NCBI GenBank assembly: GCA_964632795.1
Contig: CAZWEZ010000009.1
Location: 1-55,638, forward strand
Direction: 5' to 3'
Origin: CAZWEZ01 sp964632795
GTDB taxonomy: Bacteria; Pseudomonadota; Alphaproteobacteria; Rhodospirillales; 2-02-FULL-58-16
Length of the DNA stretch: 55,638 bases
Shown here in pieces: positions 41,448-50,183 of the stretch. Position 1 is the stretch's first letter. Each line of letters begins with the position of its first letter. Position numbers and translations under genes: made by a program. The notes below the pieces were generated by a model that saw nothing but the letters and a program-made list of their open reading frames with translations, searched no databases and was not told where the DNA came from.

Positions 41448-42829
41448 CCCCACCCCCCCCGACGTTCGCCAACGTGATCGAGATGATCGGCAACACGCCG
41501 TTGGTCGAGGCGCGCCACCTCGACGCCGGACCGTGCCGCCTTTTCCTCAAGCTGGAGAACCAGAACCCCGGCGGCTCGATAAAAGACCGCATCGGCATGT
41601 CGATGATCGAGGCCGCCGAGAAGGAGGGTCGGATCGGACCCGGCGGGGTGCTGATCGAGGCCACCGCCGGCAACACCGGGCTCGGCCTGGCCCTGGTCGC
41701 GGCGAGCAAGGGATACCGCCTGATCCTGGTGGTCCCGGACAAGATGGCCCAGGAAAAGATATTCCACCTCAAGGCCTTGGGCGCCGAGGTCCGCCTGACC
41801 CGCTCCGACGTCGGCAAGGGCCATCCCGAATACTACCAGGACATAGCCGAACGCCTGAGCCGGGAGATTCCCGGCTCGTTCTACGTCAACCAGTTCGCCA
41901 ACCCGGCCAACCCGCTGGCCCACGAGACCACCACGGCGCCCGAGATCTGGGAACAGATGGACCACGACCTGGACGCCGTGGTCTGCGGGGTCGGTTCCGG
42001 GGGCACGATCGCCGGGTTGAGCCGTTTCTTCGCCGAGACCGACCCCGAAGTCGAGCTCATCCTCGCCGATCCGGTGGGCTCGGTGCTGGCCGACTACGTC
42101 AACACCGGCGAGCTGGCCGCGGAGGCCGGCTCGTGGCTGATCGAGGGCATCGGCGAGGACTTCCTGCCCGATGTCGCCGACCTGAGCCGGGTCGCCCACG
42201 CCTACTCCATCACCGACGCCGAGTCCCTGGCCACCGCCCGCGACCTCCTGCTCAAGGAGGGCATCCTGGCCGGCTCGTCCTCGGGCACCCTGATCGCCGC
42301 CGCGCTCCGCTACTGCCGCCAACAGGACACCCCCAAGCGGGTGGTCACCTTTGTCTGCGACAGCGGCAACAAGTACCTGTCCAAGATGTTCAACGACTAC
42401 TGGATGTTCGACCAGGGGCTGATCGAGCTCGACAGCCAGGGCGACCTGGGCGACCTGATCGGGCGGCGCCACGAGAACCAGGCGACGATCATCGTGACGC
42501 CGAGCGATACCCTGCTGACCGCCTACCGGCGGATGAAGCTCTACGACATCTCGCAGGTGCCGGTGGTCGGCGACGACGGCGGGGTGGTCGGGATCATCGA
42601 CGAGAGCGACATCCTGCTTGCCGTGTTCCGTCACGAGGGTCGCTTCCAGGATACGGTTGAAACAGCGATGACCTCGCGCCTCGAGACGATCCAGGCCGAC
42701 AGCCCCCTGGAAGCCCTGTTGCCGATCTTCGACCAGGGCCACGTCGCCATCGTCATGCGCGACGACGCCTTCGTCGGCCTGATCACCCGCATCGACCTGT
42801 TGAACCACCTCCGCCGGAGCATGAAGTAG
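41444..42829 (+). CDS. cbs: Cystathionine beta-synthase (PLP enzyme with CBS pair)
   Basis: 461 aa. The PLP domain covers residues 1-330: EMIGNTPLVEARHL, the PLP Lys in NPGGSIKDRIGMSMI, the phosphate loop GSGGTIAGLS and the substrate loop EATAGNTGLGLAL. Residues about 340-461 form a Bateman pair of CBS domains (ATIIVTPSDTLLTAYRRM, VPVVGDDGGVVGIIDESD). It condenses serine (or acetylserine) with homocysteine to cystathionine, the first step of reverse transsulfuration. The next gene encodes the second step. Confidence 0.93.
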   Translation: MTPPPPTFANVIEMIGNTPLVEARHLDAGPCRLFLKLENQNPGGSIKDRIGMSMIEAAEKEGRIGPGGVLIEATAGNTGLGLALVAASKGYRLILVVPDKMAQEKIFHLKALGAEVRLTRSDVGKGHPEYYQDIAERLSREIPGSFYVNQFANPANPLAHETTTAPEIWEQMDHDLDAVVCGVGSGGTIAGLSRFFAETDPEVELILADPVGSVLADYVNTGELAAEAGSWLIEGIGEDFLPDVADLSRVAHAYSITDAESLATARDLLLKEGILAGSSSGTLIAAALRYCRQQDTPKRVVTFVCDSGNKYLSKMFNDYWMFDQGLIELDSQGDLGDLIGRRHENQATIIVTPSDTLLTAYRRMKLYDISQVPVVGDDGGVVGIIDESDILLAVFRHEGRFQDTVETAMTSRLETIQADSPLEALLPIFDQGHVAIVMRDDAFVGLITRIDLLNHLRRSMK

Positions 42830-42906
42830 GCGGTCAAGATCGCCGCTCGCTCGAGGTTGCCCGCGTGTACATCCGAGGCCGGCTGGTCTATGTTGGGGGC
42901 GCCGAG

Positions 42907-44070
42907 ATGACCGTCCAGCCGGAGGAGCCGCCAGTGAAGTTCGATACCAAGGTCGTGCGCGCCGGGATCACGCCCGATCCCACCACCGGGTCGATCGTCC
43001 CGCCGATCTACGAGACGGCGACCTATGTGCTCGACGAGGTGGGCAGGGACAAGGGGTTCGACTACACCCGTTCGGCCAACCCGACGCGCCAAGTGTTGGA
43101 GTCCAACCTGGCGGCGATCGAGGGCGGCGATTTCGGCGTCTGCTACGCCAGCGGCATGGCCGCCGTCGACAGCTGCCTGAAGCTGTTGAACGCTGGCGAC
43201 CACGCGGTCTGCTCGGACGACGTCTATGGCGGGGTTTCGCGGTTGTTCAATCGGGAGTTGGCGCGTTATGGGATCGACTTCACCTACGTCGACACCTCGC
43301 AGCCCGAGACCGTGCGCCAGGCCATCCGCCCCGAGACCAAGATGCTGTGGGTCGAGACCCCGACCAACCCGCTCTTGAAGGTCACCGATCTCGAGGCCAT
43401 GGCGGCGATCGCCAAGGACCACGGGTTGTTGTTCGCCGTCGACTCGACCTTCGCGACGCCCGTGTTCCTGCGCCCGCTCGAGTTCGGCGCGGACATCGTC
43501 ATGCACAGCACGACCAAGTATCTCAGCGGCCATAACCTGATCATCGGCGGCGTGGTCGTCACCAACCGCGACGACATCCACGACCGGCTCAAGTTCATCC
43601 AGAAAACAATCGGCGCGGTGCCCAGCCCCTTCGACTGTTGGCTCACCCTGCTCGGCGTGAAGACGCTGCACCTCAGGATGCAGCGCCACGCGGCGAGCGC
43701 CCAGAAGGTCGCGGAATATCTCGAAAGCCACCCCAAGGTCGCCCGGGTCGTTTATCCCGGCCTGCCGTCGCACCCCCAGCACGCGGTCGCCAAGGCGCAG
43801 ATGTCGGGCTTCAGCGGGATGATCTCCTTTGAGCTGAAAGGCGGCATTGCGGCCGGCAAGACGGTGATGAACAAGGTCAAACTCTGTCAACTCGCCGAAA
43901 GCCTCGGCGCTGTCGAGACGATGATCACCCATCCGGCGACCATGACCCACGCCGAGGTCCCGGCCGAGGATCGGCACGCGCGGGGGCTTTCGGACGGTCT
44001 GGTCCGGCTTTCGGTGGGCATCGAGGACCTCGACGATATCCTCGCCGACCTCGACCAGGCGCTGGGGTAA
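42907..44070 (+). CDS. Cystathionine gamma-lyase/gamma-synthase family PLP enzyme
   Basis: 387 aa from ATG 42907. The PLP Lys lies in MHSTTKYLSGHNLIIGG; other signatures are YTRSANPTRQVLESNLAAIE and ASGMAAVDSCLKLL, and the end TMTHAEVPAEDR with VRLSVGIEDLDDI. Position after cbs supports a gamma-lyase that cleaves cystathionine to cysteine, but gamma-synthase cannot be excluded by sequence. Located 77 bases after cbs, probably one operon. Confidence 0.92.
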   Translation: MTVQPEEPPVKFDTKVVRAGITPDPTTGSIVPPIYETATYVLDEVGRDKGFDYTRSANPTRQVLESNLAAIEGGDFGVCYASGMAAVDSCLKLLNAGDHAVCSDDVYGGVSRLFNRELARYGIDFTYVDTSQPETVRQAIRPETKMLWVETPTNPLLKVTDLEAMAAIAKDHGLLFAVDSTFATPVFLRPLEFGADIVMHSTTKYLSGHNLIIGGVVVTNRDDIHDRLKFIQKTIGAVPSPFDCWLTLLGVKTLHLRMQRHAASAQKVAEYLESHPKVARVVYPGLPSHPQHAVAKAQMSGFSGMISFELKGGIAAGKTVMNKVKLCQLAESLGAVETMITHPATMTHAEVPAEDRHARGLSDGLVRLSVGIEDLDDILADLDQALG

Positions 44071-44071
44071 A

Positions 44072-44761
44072 TCACGGCCTCAGGGTCAGGGCGTCGTTGC
44101 TCACCGAATATCCCGACAGCCGGCCGAGGAAGCTCATCCCGAGAAGCGAGCGCTCCATGGCGGCGCCGTTGACCGACGCCCTGACGTTGTCGAGGACGAT
44201 GGGGCCGACGACGATCCGCCTCAGCGTCACCGGCGCCCCCCTGACGACGCCGTTGGCCGTCCGGTAGGTCTTGTCGAAGCTCAGCGCCGCGATATCGAAA
44301 CCGAGGCGGATGGCGTCGTCGGGACTGAGGACGACGTCGCTGGCCCCGGTATCGACCAGGAACCGCAGCGGCGTCCCGTCGACCACCGCCTCGACCACGA
44401 AATGACCGTCCGCCGAGACCGGGAACGTCACCGCGCCGTCCTCGATCACGCCCGCCGAGGGGTTGAACTCGCCGATCAGGCGGCGCCCCAGGTACTCGGC
44501 GTCGTGGCGGAAGGTGTAGGCCAGGAACAACCCGACCCCGAGCAGCAGCCACACACCCAGGTGTTTCAACGCCGGTTGCGACTTGAAACGGCGATGGAGG
44601 ACCAGGGTGGCGGTGACCAGGGCCAGGAGGAGCAGCGAGTAGACCAGGTCGAGCTTGCCCGAGGAGCCCGACAGGACGCCAGGATAGCGGTTGATCAGCC
44701 AGACGACCAGCACGGCGAGCGCGGCGGCGGCGGCGATCAGGATGGCCAGCGGGCGTTTCAT
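44072..44761 (-). CDS. Membrane-anchored retroviral-type aspartic protease
   Basis: 229 aa from ATG 44761. Three hydrophobic segments lie within residues 1-90. The protease domain contains LRFLVDTGASDVVLSPDDA, where the Asp of DTGAS is the single catalytic residue contributed per subunit, and the family end SLLGMSFLGRLSGYSV. It matches the alphaproteobacterial TIGR02281/clan AA group of about 200 residues. It converges with the cystathionine lyase gene, two stops being one base apart. Confidence 0.9.
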   Translation of the reverse strand: MKRPLAILIAAAAALAVLVVWLINRYPGVLSGSSGKLDLVYSLLLLALVTATLVLHRRFKSQPALKHLGVWLLLGVGLFLAYTFRHDAEYLGRRLIGEFNPSAGVIEDGAVTFPVSADGHFVVEAVVDGTPLRFLVDTGASDVVLSPDDAIRLGFDIAALSFDKTYRTANGVVRGAPVTLRRIVVGPIVLDNVRASVNGAAMERSLLGMSFLGRLSGYSVSNDALTLRP

Positions 44762-44793
44762 CTCGACCGGAAAACCAAGCGAATCGAGTCCTT

Positions 44794-45582
44794 TCACAGC
44801 GCCGCGATCAAGGCATCGAGCGTGGCGTCGGGGGCCTCGGTCATCATCATGTGGCCGCACGCGTCGAGGACCTCGGTGCGGGAATCGGCCAGCGCCCCGG
44901 CCAACGCCTTGGCCTTCCCGGGCGGGGTCATCAGGTCGTCCGAACCGAGCAGCAGCAGGGTCGGGCAGCGGACCCGGGCCGCCGCCGCCGAGGCCCCGTG
45001 GTAGGCGTCGCAGGCCTCGAGGCCGGCGTACAGCACGCCGGGCCGGTTGGCGGCCAGCACCTGGCGGGCGGCGCCCAGCATCCACAACCCGGGCACCGGG
45101 TGGCCGCCGACATGGGCGTCGCGCCCGTGGCCCCACGAGGTCACCAGGTCCCAGGCCAGGGGATCGTCGCGCCGCGCCGCGTCCAGCAGGTCGGGATGGA
45201 CAGCCATCCCGTCGGCGACCCCGAGCAGGGCCAGTCCGGTGATCCGTCCGGGCATCGCGGCCGCCGCCTCGAGGGCGACCAGGGCGCCCATGGAATGGCC
45301 GACCAGGGCCGCGGTCTCGAGGCCGGCGGCGTCCAGCAGGCGGCCGGTCCAGGCCGCCATGTCGGCGATCGAGGTCAGCGCCTCGCCGCCGCTGCGCCCG
45401 TGGTCCGGCAGGTCGACCTGCAGCACCGAGCGCCCGTGGTGGGCGAACCAGCGGCCCTGGAGCTGCCAGCAGGTGTGGTCCATGCCGGCGCCGTGGAGGA
45501 ACACCACCGTCGGCAGGCCGGCGTCGAAAGGACGGCCGCCGGTAGCCGCGAACACTCGATGGCCGTCGACGGCGAATTCCAT
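44794..45582 (-). CDS. Alpha/beta-hydrolase
   Basis: 262 aa. The oxyanion strand VVFLHGAGMDHTCWQ, nucleophile elbow ALVGHSMGALVALE (Ser), acidic residue in LLLLGSDDLMTPP and His in DACGHMMMTEAP give a full triad. The gene starts four bases after the O-acetylhomoserine sulfhydrylase gene, so both are cotranscribed. A homoserine-ester or thioester substrate would fit the context but this is not shown. Confidence 0.9.
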   Translation of the reverse strand: MEFAVDGHRVFAATGGRPFDAGLPTVVFLHGAGMDHTCWQLQGRWFAHHGRSVLQVDLPDHGRSGGEALTSIADMAAWTGRLLDAAGLETAALVGHSMGALVALEAAAAMPGRITGLALLGVADGMAVHPDLLDAARRDDPLAWDLVTSWGHGRDAHVGGHPVPGLWMLGAARQVLAANRPGVLYAGLEACDAYHGASAAAARVRCPTLLLLGSDDLMTPPGKAKALAGALADSRTEVLDACGHMMMTEAPDATLDALIAAL

Positions 45583-45586
45583 GGGA

Positions 45587-46882
45587 CTACCCTTTTTGCG
45601 AGGCGCGCAGCGCCTGGGTCAGATCGCCGATCAGGTCGTCGGGGTCCTCGAGGCCCACCGACAGGCGGACCAGGTCCTCGCCGACGCCGGCCGCCTCCAG
45701 CGCCTCGGCGTCCATCTGCTGGTGGGTGGTCGAGGCCGGGTGGATGACTAGCGACTTGGCGTCGCCGACGTTGGCCAGGTGGGAGAACAGCGCCAGGCGT
45801 TCGATGAACCGGCGCCCGGCCTCGCGCCCGCCCTTGACCCCGAAGCTGAGGATGGCCCCGGCGCCCTTCGGCATCAGCCGCTTGGCCAGTTCGTGGTCGG
45901 GGTGGCTGGCCAGCCCCGGGTAGCTGACCCAAATCACCGCCTCGCTGGCCTCCAGGAACTCGGCCACCGCCTGGGTGTTGGCGACGTGGCGGGCCATGCG
46001 CACCGGCAAGGTCTCGACCCCTTGCAGGATGTGGAAGGCGTTGGTCGGGCTCATGCAGGCGCCGAAGTCGCGCAGCCCCTCGGCCCGCGCCCGCATGATC
46101 ATCGCCGCCGGTCCGAAGGACTCGGCGAAGTCGAGGCCGTGGTAGCCCTGGTAGGGCTCGGTCATGCCGGGGAACAGGCCCGAGGCCTCCCAGTCGAAGC
46201 GTCCGCCGTCGACCAGCACCCCGCCGATGGCGATGCCGTGGCCGCCCAGGAACTTGGTCGCCGAATGCATGATGATGTCGGCGCCGTGTTCGAAGGGCCG
46301 GCACAGGTACGGGGTGGAGAAGGTCGAATCGAGCATCAGCGGCAGGCCGTAGCCGTGGGCGACCTCGGCCACCGCCGGGATGTCCAGCACCTCCAGCCTC
46401 GGGTTGCCCAGGGTCTCGGCGAACACCAGCCGGGTCTCGGGGCGGATGGCCCCGGCGAAGGCCTGCGGGTCGCGGGGATCGACCAGGGTGGTTTCGATCC
46501 CGAACCGGGGCAGGGTGTGGACGAACATGTTGTTGGAGCCGCCGTAGATACGCCCCGAGGAGACGATGTGCCCGCCCGCCCCCATCAGGGTGACGATGCC
46601 CAGGTGCAGCGCCGCCTGGCCGCTGGCCGTGCACACCGCGCCGACGCCGCCCTCGAGCGCCGCGATCCGTTCCTCCAGCACCCCGGTGGTCGGGTTGGAG
46701 ATGCGCGAATAGAGGTGCCCGGCGCGCTCCAGGTTGAACAACGCCGCCGCGTCGTCGGTGCTGCGGAAGACATACGACGTGGTCTGGTAGATCGGCGTCG
46801 CCCGGGCTCCGGTGACCGGGTCCGGACGCTGTCCGGCGTGCAGGCTCTGGGTGTCGAACTTGCGGAACTTGGGATCGGCCAT
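45587..46882 (-). CDS. metY: O-acetylhomoserine sulfhydrylase (MetY-like)
   Basis: 431 aa, typical MetY length and longer than gamma-synthases. The N-terminus FDTQSLHAGQRPDPVTGARATPIYQTTS is diagnostic in outline; the PLP Lys is in MHSATKFLGGHGIAIGG, and the end shows HPASTTHQQM and VRLSVGLEDPDDLI. It makes homocysteine from O-acetylhomoserine and sulfide. With cbs and the lyase nearby, homocysteine can flow to cysteine, and the methyltransferases upstream can convert it to methionine. Confidence 0.93.
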   Translation of the reverse strand: MADPKFRKFDTQSLHAGQRPDPVTGARATPIYQTTSYVFRSTDDAAALFNLERAGHLYSRISNPTTGVLEERIAALEGGVGAVCTASGQAALHLGIVTLMGAGGHIVSSGRIYGGSNNMFVHTLPRFGIETTLVDPRDPQAFAGAIRPETRLVFAETLGNPRLEVLDIPAVAEVAHGYGLPLMLDSTFSTPYLCRPFEHGADIIMHSATKFLGGHGIAIGGVLVDGGRFDWEASGLFPGMTEPYQGYHGLDFAESFGPAAMIMRARAEGLRDFGACMSPTNAFHILQGVETLPVRMARHVANTQAVAEFLEASEAVIWVSYPGLASHPDHELAKRLMPKGAGAILSFGVKGGREAGRRFIERLALFSHLANVGDAKSLVIHPASTTHQQMDAEALEAAGVGEDLVRLSVGLEDPDDLIGDLTQALRASQKG

Positions 46883-47005
46883 GGCGCCACCCTACACAGC
46901 AGGAAAAGCGTCGTCCAGCGGTGCTCGGGAATACAATTTGAGTTCGCCGGGCGCCGCCGGTATGGTCCGCCCGGCATTACAATCACAGGATCGAGGGCCC
47001 CGACC

Positions 47006-48322
47006 ATGGAACGCAGGATCGAAACCGTTGCCGTGCTGGGCGGCGGCACCATGGGCGGGGGCATCGCCGCCGCCTGCGCCGGGATCGGCTGCCGGGTGCT
47101 GCTGCTGGACGTCACCCGGGAGTTGGCCGAAAAGGCGATCGAACGGATGCTGGCCGGCCGTTCGCCGGCCCTCGAGGACCCCGCCAAGGCCGACCTGATA
47201 ACGCTCGGCAGCTTCGAGAACGACCTGCCGGCGATCGCCGGCTCCGACTGGATCTGCGAGGCGGTGGTCGAGGACCTGAAGACCAAGCGCGACCTGTTCG
47301 AACGCCTGGAGCCGTTGCGCCGCGACGGCTCGGTGGTCAGCACCAACACCTCGGGCATCCCGCTCAGCGACATCGCCCGCGACATGCCCCAGCGGCTGCG
47401 CCGCGACATCGCGGTGACCCACTTCTTCAACCCGGTCAAGGTGATGCGGCTGATGGAGCTGGTTCCCGGCGACGACACCTCCGAGGATACGCTGGCGGCC
47501 CTGGTCGCCTTCTGCGGCGGCCGGCTCTCCAAGGGGGTGGTCCACGCCAAGGACACGGTCAACTTCATCGGCAACCGGATCGGCTGCTTCTGGATGCTGG
47601 CCGGCCTCCACAAGGCGCGCCGGGCACGCCAGGCCGGGCTTTCGGTGGAGACCGTCGATGCCCTGATGTCGGGGCCCGTCGGCCTGCCGGCGACCGGCCT
47701 TTACGGGCTGATCGACCTGATCGGGCTCGACGTCCTGAACCTGGTCGGCCGTAACCTGGACCTCAACCTGCCCGAGGGCGACCTCGGGCGCGCCTACACT
47801 TCAATCCCCGAGGACGAACGGGCGATGGTCGAGCGCGGCCAGTTGGGGCGCAAGAGCGGCGGCGGCTTCTATCGGGTCAGGAAGCTGGATGACGGCGACA
47901 AGCTCAAGGAGGTCTTCGAACCGGCCACCGGTGAGTGGCGGGTTGCCCAGGAGACCGCCCTCGCCCCCGCCCATGGGGAGCTCGCCGGCCTGCTGTTCGC
48001 CGACGACGCCGAGGGCCGCCTCGCCTGGGAGCTGATCGGCGAGACCCTGTGCTACGCGGCCTCCCTGGTCCCCGAGATCGCCGACGACGTGGTCAACATC
48101 GACCGCGCCATGCGGTGGGGCTTCAACTGGGCGAGGGGCCCGTTCGAGATGCTCGACGCGCTGGGCCCCAAGCGGGTCGCCGCGCGCCTGGACGCCGAAG
48201 GCCGCCCGATCCCGGCCATGCTCAAGGTCCTGTTGGACTCCGGCGCCGAGGGCTTCTACGGCGCCGGCGGAACCACCTACCTCGGCCTCGACGGCGCCCC
48301 CCACCCCGTGCCGGCGGAGTGA
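47006..48322 (+). CDS. 3-hydroxyacyl-CoA dehydrogenase, ends at domain boundary
   Basis: 438 aa from ATG 47006. The NAD motif is VAVLGGGTMGGGIAAACAG; the HxFNP element is AVTHFFNPVKVMRLMELV; two C-terminal helical domains follow. The closest long relatives are about 780 residues, with an enoyl-CoA hydratase half after a linker beginning YxPVP. Here the protein stops at PHPVPAE, exactly at that point, so the hydratase half is absent. It may work alone in beta-oxidation if a separate hydratase exists. It overlaps the tail of a truncated cold-shock gene on the other strand, pointing to a recombination junction. Confidence 0.88.
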   Translation: MERRIETVAVLGGGTMGGGIAAACAGIGCRVLLLDVTRELAEKAIERMLAGRSPALEDPAKADLITLGSFENDLPAIAGSDWICEAVVEDLKTKRDLFERLEPLRRDGSVVSTNTSGIPLSDIARDMPQRLRRDIAVTHFFNPVKVMRLMELVPGDDTSEDTLAALVAFCGGRLSKGVVHAKDTVNFIGNRIGCFWMLAGLHKARRARQAGLSVETVDALMSGPVGLPATGLYGLIDLIGLDVLNLVGRNLDLNLPEGDLGRAYTSIPEDERAMVERGQLGRKSGGGFYRVRKLDDGDKLKEVFEPATGEWRVAQETALAPAHGELAGLLFADDAEGRLAWELIGETLCYAASLVPEIADDVVNIDRAMRWGFNWARGPFEMLDALGPKRVAARLDAEGRPIPAMLKVLLDSGAEGFYGAGGTTYLGLDGAPHPVPAE

Positions 48323-48444
48323 CCACACGGCCCGTCACCATCGGCGGCGGAAATGTGGACGAAGGCGTCCTTGGAGCCGTCTTCCGGCTCGATAAATCCG
48401 AAACCCTTGGCCGGGTTGAACCACTTTACAGTACCAGTAGCCAT
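48277..48444 (-). pseudogene. Truncated cold-shock protein gene
   Basis: From ATG 48444 the first 32 codons match a CspA-type protein (MATGTVKWFNPAKGFGFIEP, then KDAFVHIS, with both RNA-binding motifs). After the second motif the frame runs into unrelated sequence that overlaps the dehydrogenase gene end. A full protein has about 68 residues, so the C-terminal half is lost near 48350. Confidence 0.7.
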
Positions 48445-48719
48445 GGTTATTTCCTCTAATACCAAGGAAATCACGGACTACCGCATCGGTATCGACACAG
48501 GCGCCTACGATTCAAACTGCCTGACCTGTCTGGTCCTGATGCAGTGGCTAAAAGCCGCAGTCGGAACCGATGCCGCCTGAGCAGCGCTTTGGAACGACAA
48601 ACCGACATTCCAAGCGCAAGAGCTTGCCTCGTCTCGTTTCCGCAAATCGCGTAGGTTGCCGGGATCGCTGGTCCGACGCCAACCACTCCAATTCCACTTG
48701 GAACGACGAAGAACCTTTT
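48445..48719. other. Decayed intergenic segment
   Basis: Besides the phosphatase tail it has AGGAAAT/ATTTCCT (about 48450-48471) around a TAATACCAAGG repeat copy. Nothing else is recognisable. Confidence 0.45.
48476..48580 (+). pseudogene. C-terminal tail of a serine/threonine phosphatase
   Basis: DYRIGIDTGAYDSNCLTCLV resembles the end of bacterial PPP-type phosphatases (RxNIDTGAY...LTCLVLEG). No catalytic motif precedes it. It lies beside the truncated cold-shock gene and a repeat copy, marking a decayed segment. Confidence 0.5.
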
Positions 48720-49064
48720 TTATTCGGCTTTGGGGTTGCTCTCGCGGACGTTGTTCAGGGTCGTCTCCAGGAGGTGGCGGTAGACCTCCTCGGGGTCGGC
48801 GCATTCACCGCGGCGGATAGTCCGGGCGAGGTCGCGGTTGAGGTCGTCCAGGGTACCGTCGCGGCCCAGCAGCCGCCCGAGGCGGTCCAACTCCCGCGCC
48901 TCGGGCTCGCCGCCGGCGGTCATCCGGCGCCCCGCGATGGCCATGGCGTTGGCCACCATCAGGCCGTCGTAGCGCCGTTCGGCGGGCAGCAGGCCGATCA
49001 ATTCCCGGCGCAGGACCTTCCTGGCGATGGCCAGCAGGTCGGCGCCGCCCGGTTCCTCGCCCAT
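48720..49064 (-). CDS. DUF6285-family protein
   Basis: 114 aa, helical, with segments ELIGLLPAERRYDGLMVANA and MAIAGRRM typical of DUF6285. These proteins follow phosphotransferase and acyl-CoA dehydrogenase genes in many alphaproteobacteria and actinobacteria. The start overlaps the phosphotransferase stop by one base. Molecular role is unknown; it may be a partner of that enzyme. Confidence 0.85.
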   Translation of the reverse strand: MGEEPGGADLLAIARKVLRRELIGLLPAERRYDGLMVANAMAIAGRRMTAGGEPEARELDRLGRLLGRDGTLDDLNRDLARTIRRGECADPEEVYRHLLETTLNNVRESNPKAE

Positions 49065-50110
49065 CAGCTCCCCTCCCCTGTCATCCGCAGTATCTCGAGT
49101 TCCAGCTCCGGCACCACGTGGGCGGTCAGCGCCAACTCCAGGGACGGCTCGGCGCCGGAGACGTGGCGCTCGGCCTGCAACACGGCGATCACCGCCCAGC
49201 GGACGTGGGCCATGACCTCCCAGTAGCCGACCGCGGCGCGCTCGATGGTCCGTCCCGAGGCCTCCTCGTAGCCCCGGTAGAAGTCCTCGCGCCGGCCGAT
49301 GCCCCCGGCCTCCAGGTGGTCGACGCCGAACCGCCAGCACCTGGCGCACAGCCAGCCGAGGTCCTCCAGGGGGTCGCTCCAGCCGGCGAACTCCCAGTCC
49401 AGCACCCCGCTCAACCCCGTCTCGTCGAGCATCAGGTTGCCGGTCCGGTAGTCGTGATGGCAGAGAACGATCTCGCCGGCCGGTGGGGCGTGGCGTTCGA
49501 GCCAGTTCAACCCCCACTCCAGGACCGGGCGCCCCCGGGGATGGTGGTCGAGGAAGCCCCGGAAGCGCTGGATGGAATGCAGGGCCGGGGTCGGTTCGGG
49601 CTCGGCCAGGAAGCCGAGGCCGGGATGGGGGCGCATAATGGCGTGGATGCGGGCCAGTTCGCCGCCCAGCCGTCCGGCCAGGGTCGCCCGCTCGCCGCCC
49701 AGCGCGGCGTCCCTGACCACCCGGTGGCCGGCGGCGACGCCTTCGAGGCGGCGCATGACGAAGAACGGCCTCCCCAGCACCGCCCCGTCGGTGCACAGCC
49801 ACAGCGGCTCGGGAACCGTCACTCCGGCGCCGTGGGCGGCCTCGAGCAACGCGAATTCGTGTTCCCGGCTGTGGCTCTCGGCGACCTTGGACGGGGCGTC
49901 GCGGCGCAGCACCGCCTCCAGCCGGCCGGCGAAGGGGCCGCCGGCGAGGTCGACGACCAGCAGCCGGTTGTCCTGGATGGCGCCGCCGCCGAGGGGGCGG
50001 AGGTCGATCACCGAGACCGTCTCCGCCCCGGCCCGGCGGGCCAGGAACCCCTCCAGCCGGCGAAAATCCGTTTCCCCGCCTGATACCAAGGTGCGCTGAT
50101 AATGACTCAT
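49064..50110 (-). CDS. APH-family phosphotransferase linked to acyl-CoA metabolism
   Basis: 348 aa from ATG 50110 (an in-frame ATG at 50164 would add 18 residues read from a repeat). The kinase-like fold has a catalytic loop LCHHDYRTGNLMLDE with Asp and Asn, and the metal motif VLDWEFAGWSDPLEDLGWL. Members next to acyl-CoA dehydrogenases, as in ACAD10/11-type systems, phosphorylate hydroxy-acyl groups so they can be removed. The start codon and first codons lie in an arm of the 50083-50183 palindrome. Confidence 0.88.
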   Translation of the reverse strand: MSHYQRTLVSGGETDFRRLEGFLARRAGAETVSVIDLRPLGGGAIQDNRLLVVDLAGGPFAGRLEAVLRRDAPSKVAESHSREHEFALLEAAHGAGVTVPEPLWLCTDGAVLGRPFFVMRRLEGVAAGHRVVRDAALGGERATLAGRLGGELARIHAIMRPHPGLGFLAEPEPTPALHSIQRFRGFLDHHPRGRPVLEWGLNWLERHAPPAGEIVLCHHDYRTGNLMLDETGLSGVLDWEFAGWSDPLEDLGWLCARCWRFGVDHLEAGGIGRREDFYRGYEEASGRTIERAAVGYWEVMAHVRWAVIAVLQAERHVSGAEPSLELALTAHVVPELELEILRMTGEGS

Positions 50111-50183
50111 AGAGATCGCCTCGGCGTCCCGCCGGGTAGGAGGAAAGCCGTCTCTATGGGTCATTATCAGTGCCCCTTGGTAT
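50083..50183. repeat. Palindromic repeat spanning the phosphotransferase start
   Basis: Arms 50083-50115 and 50151-50183 are inverse copies with 30 of 33 positions equal, around a 35-base loop. Both arms encode the same divergent start, ATG followed by xHYQ. The outer ends begin ATACCAAGG, a motif also found at 26663, 48458 and 54559. It is either a MITE-like insertion that donated the start codon or an mRNA hairpin; on the minus-strand transcript the start codon would be in the stem and the GAGGCG site in the loop. Confidence 0.75.

Noticed and set aside
45779..47005. Long plus-strand frame upstream of the hydroxyacyl-CoA dehydrogenase
   Set aside because: It is antisense to the clear MetY-like gene and shows no protein-like motifs; true start of the dehydrogenase is 47006.
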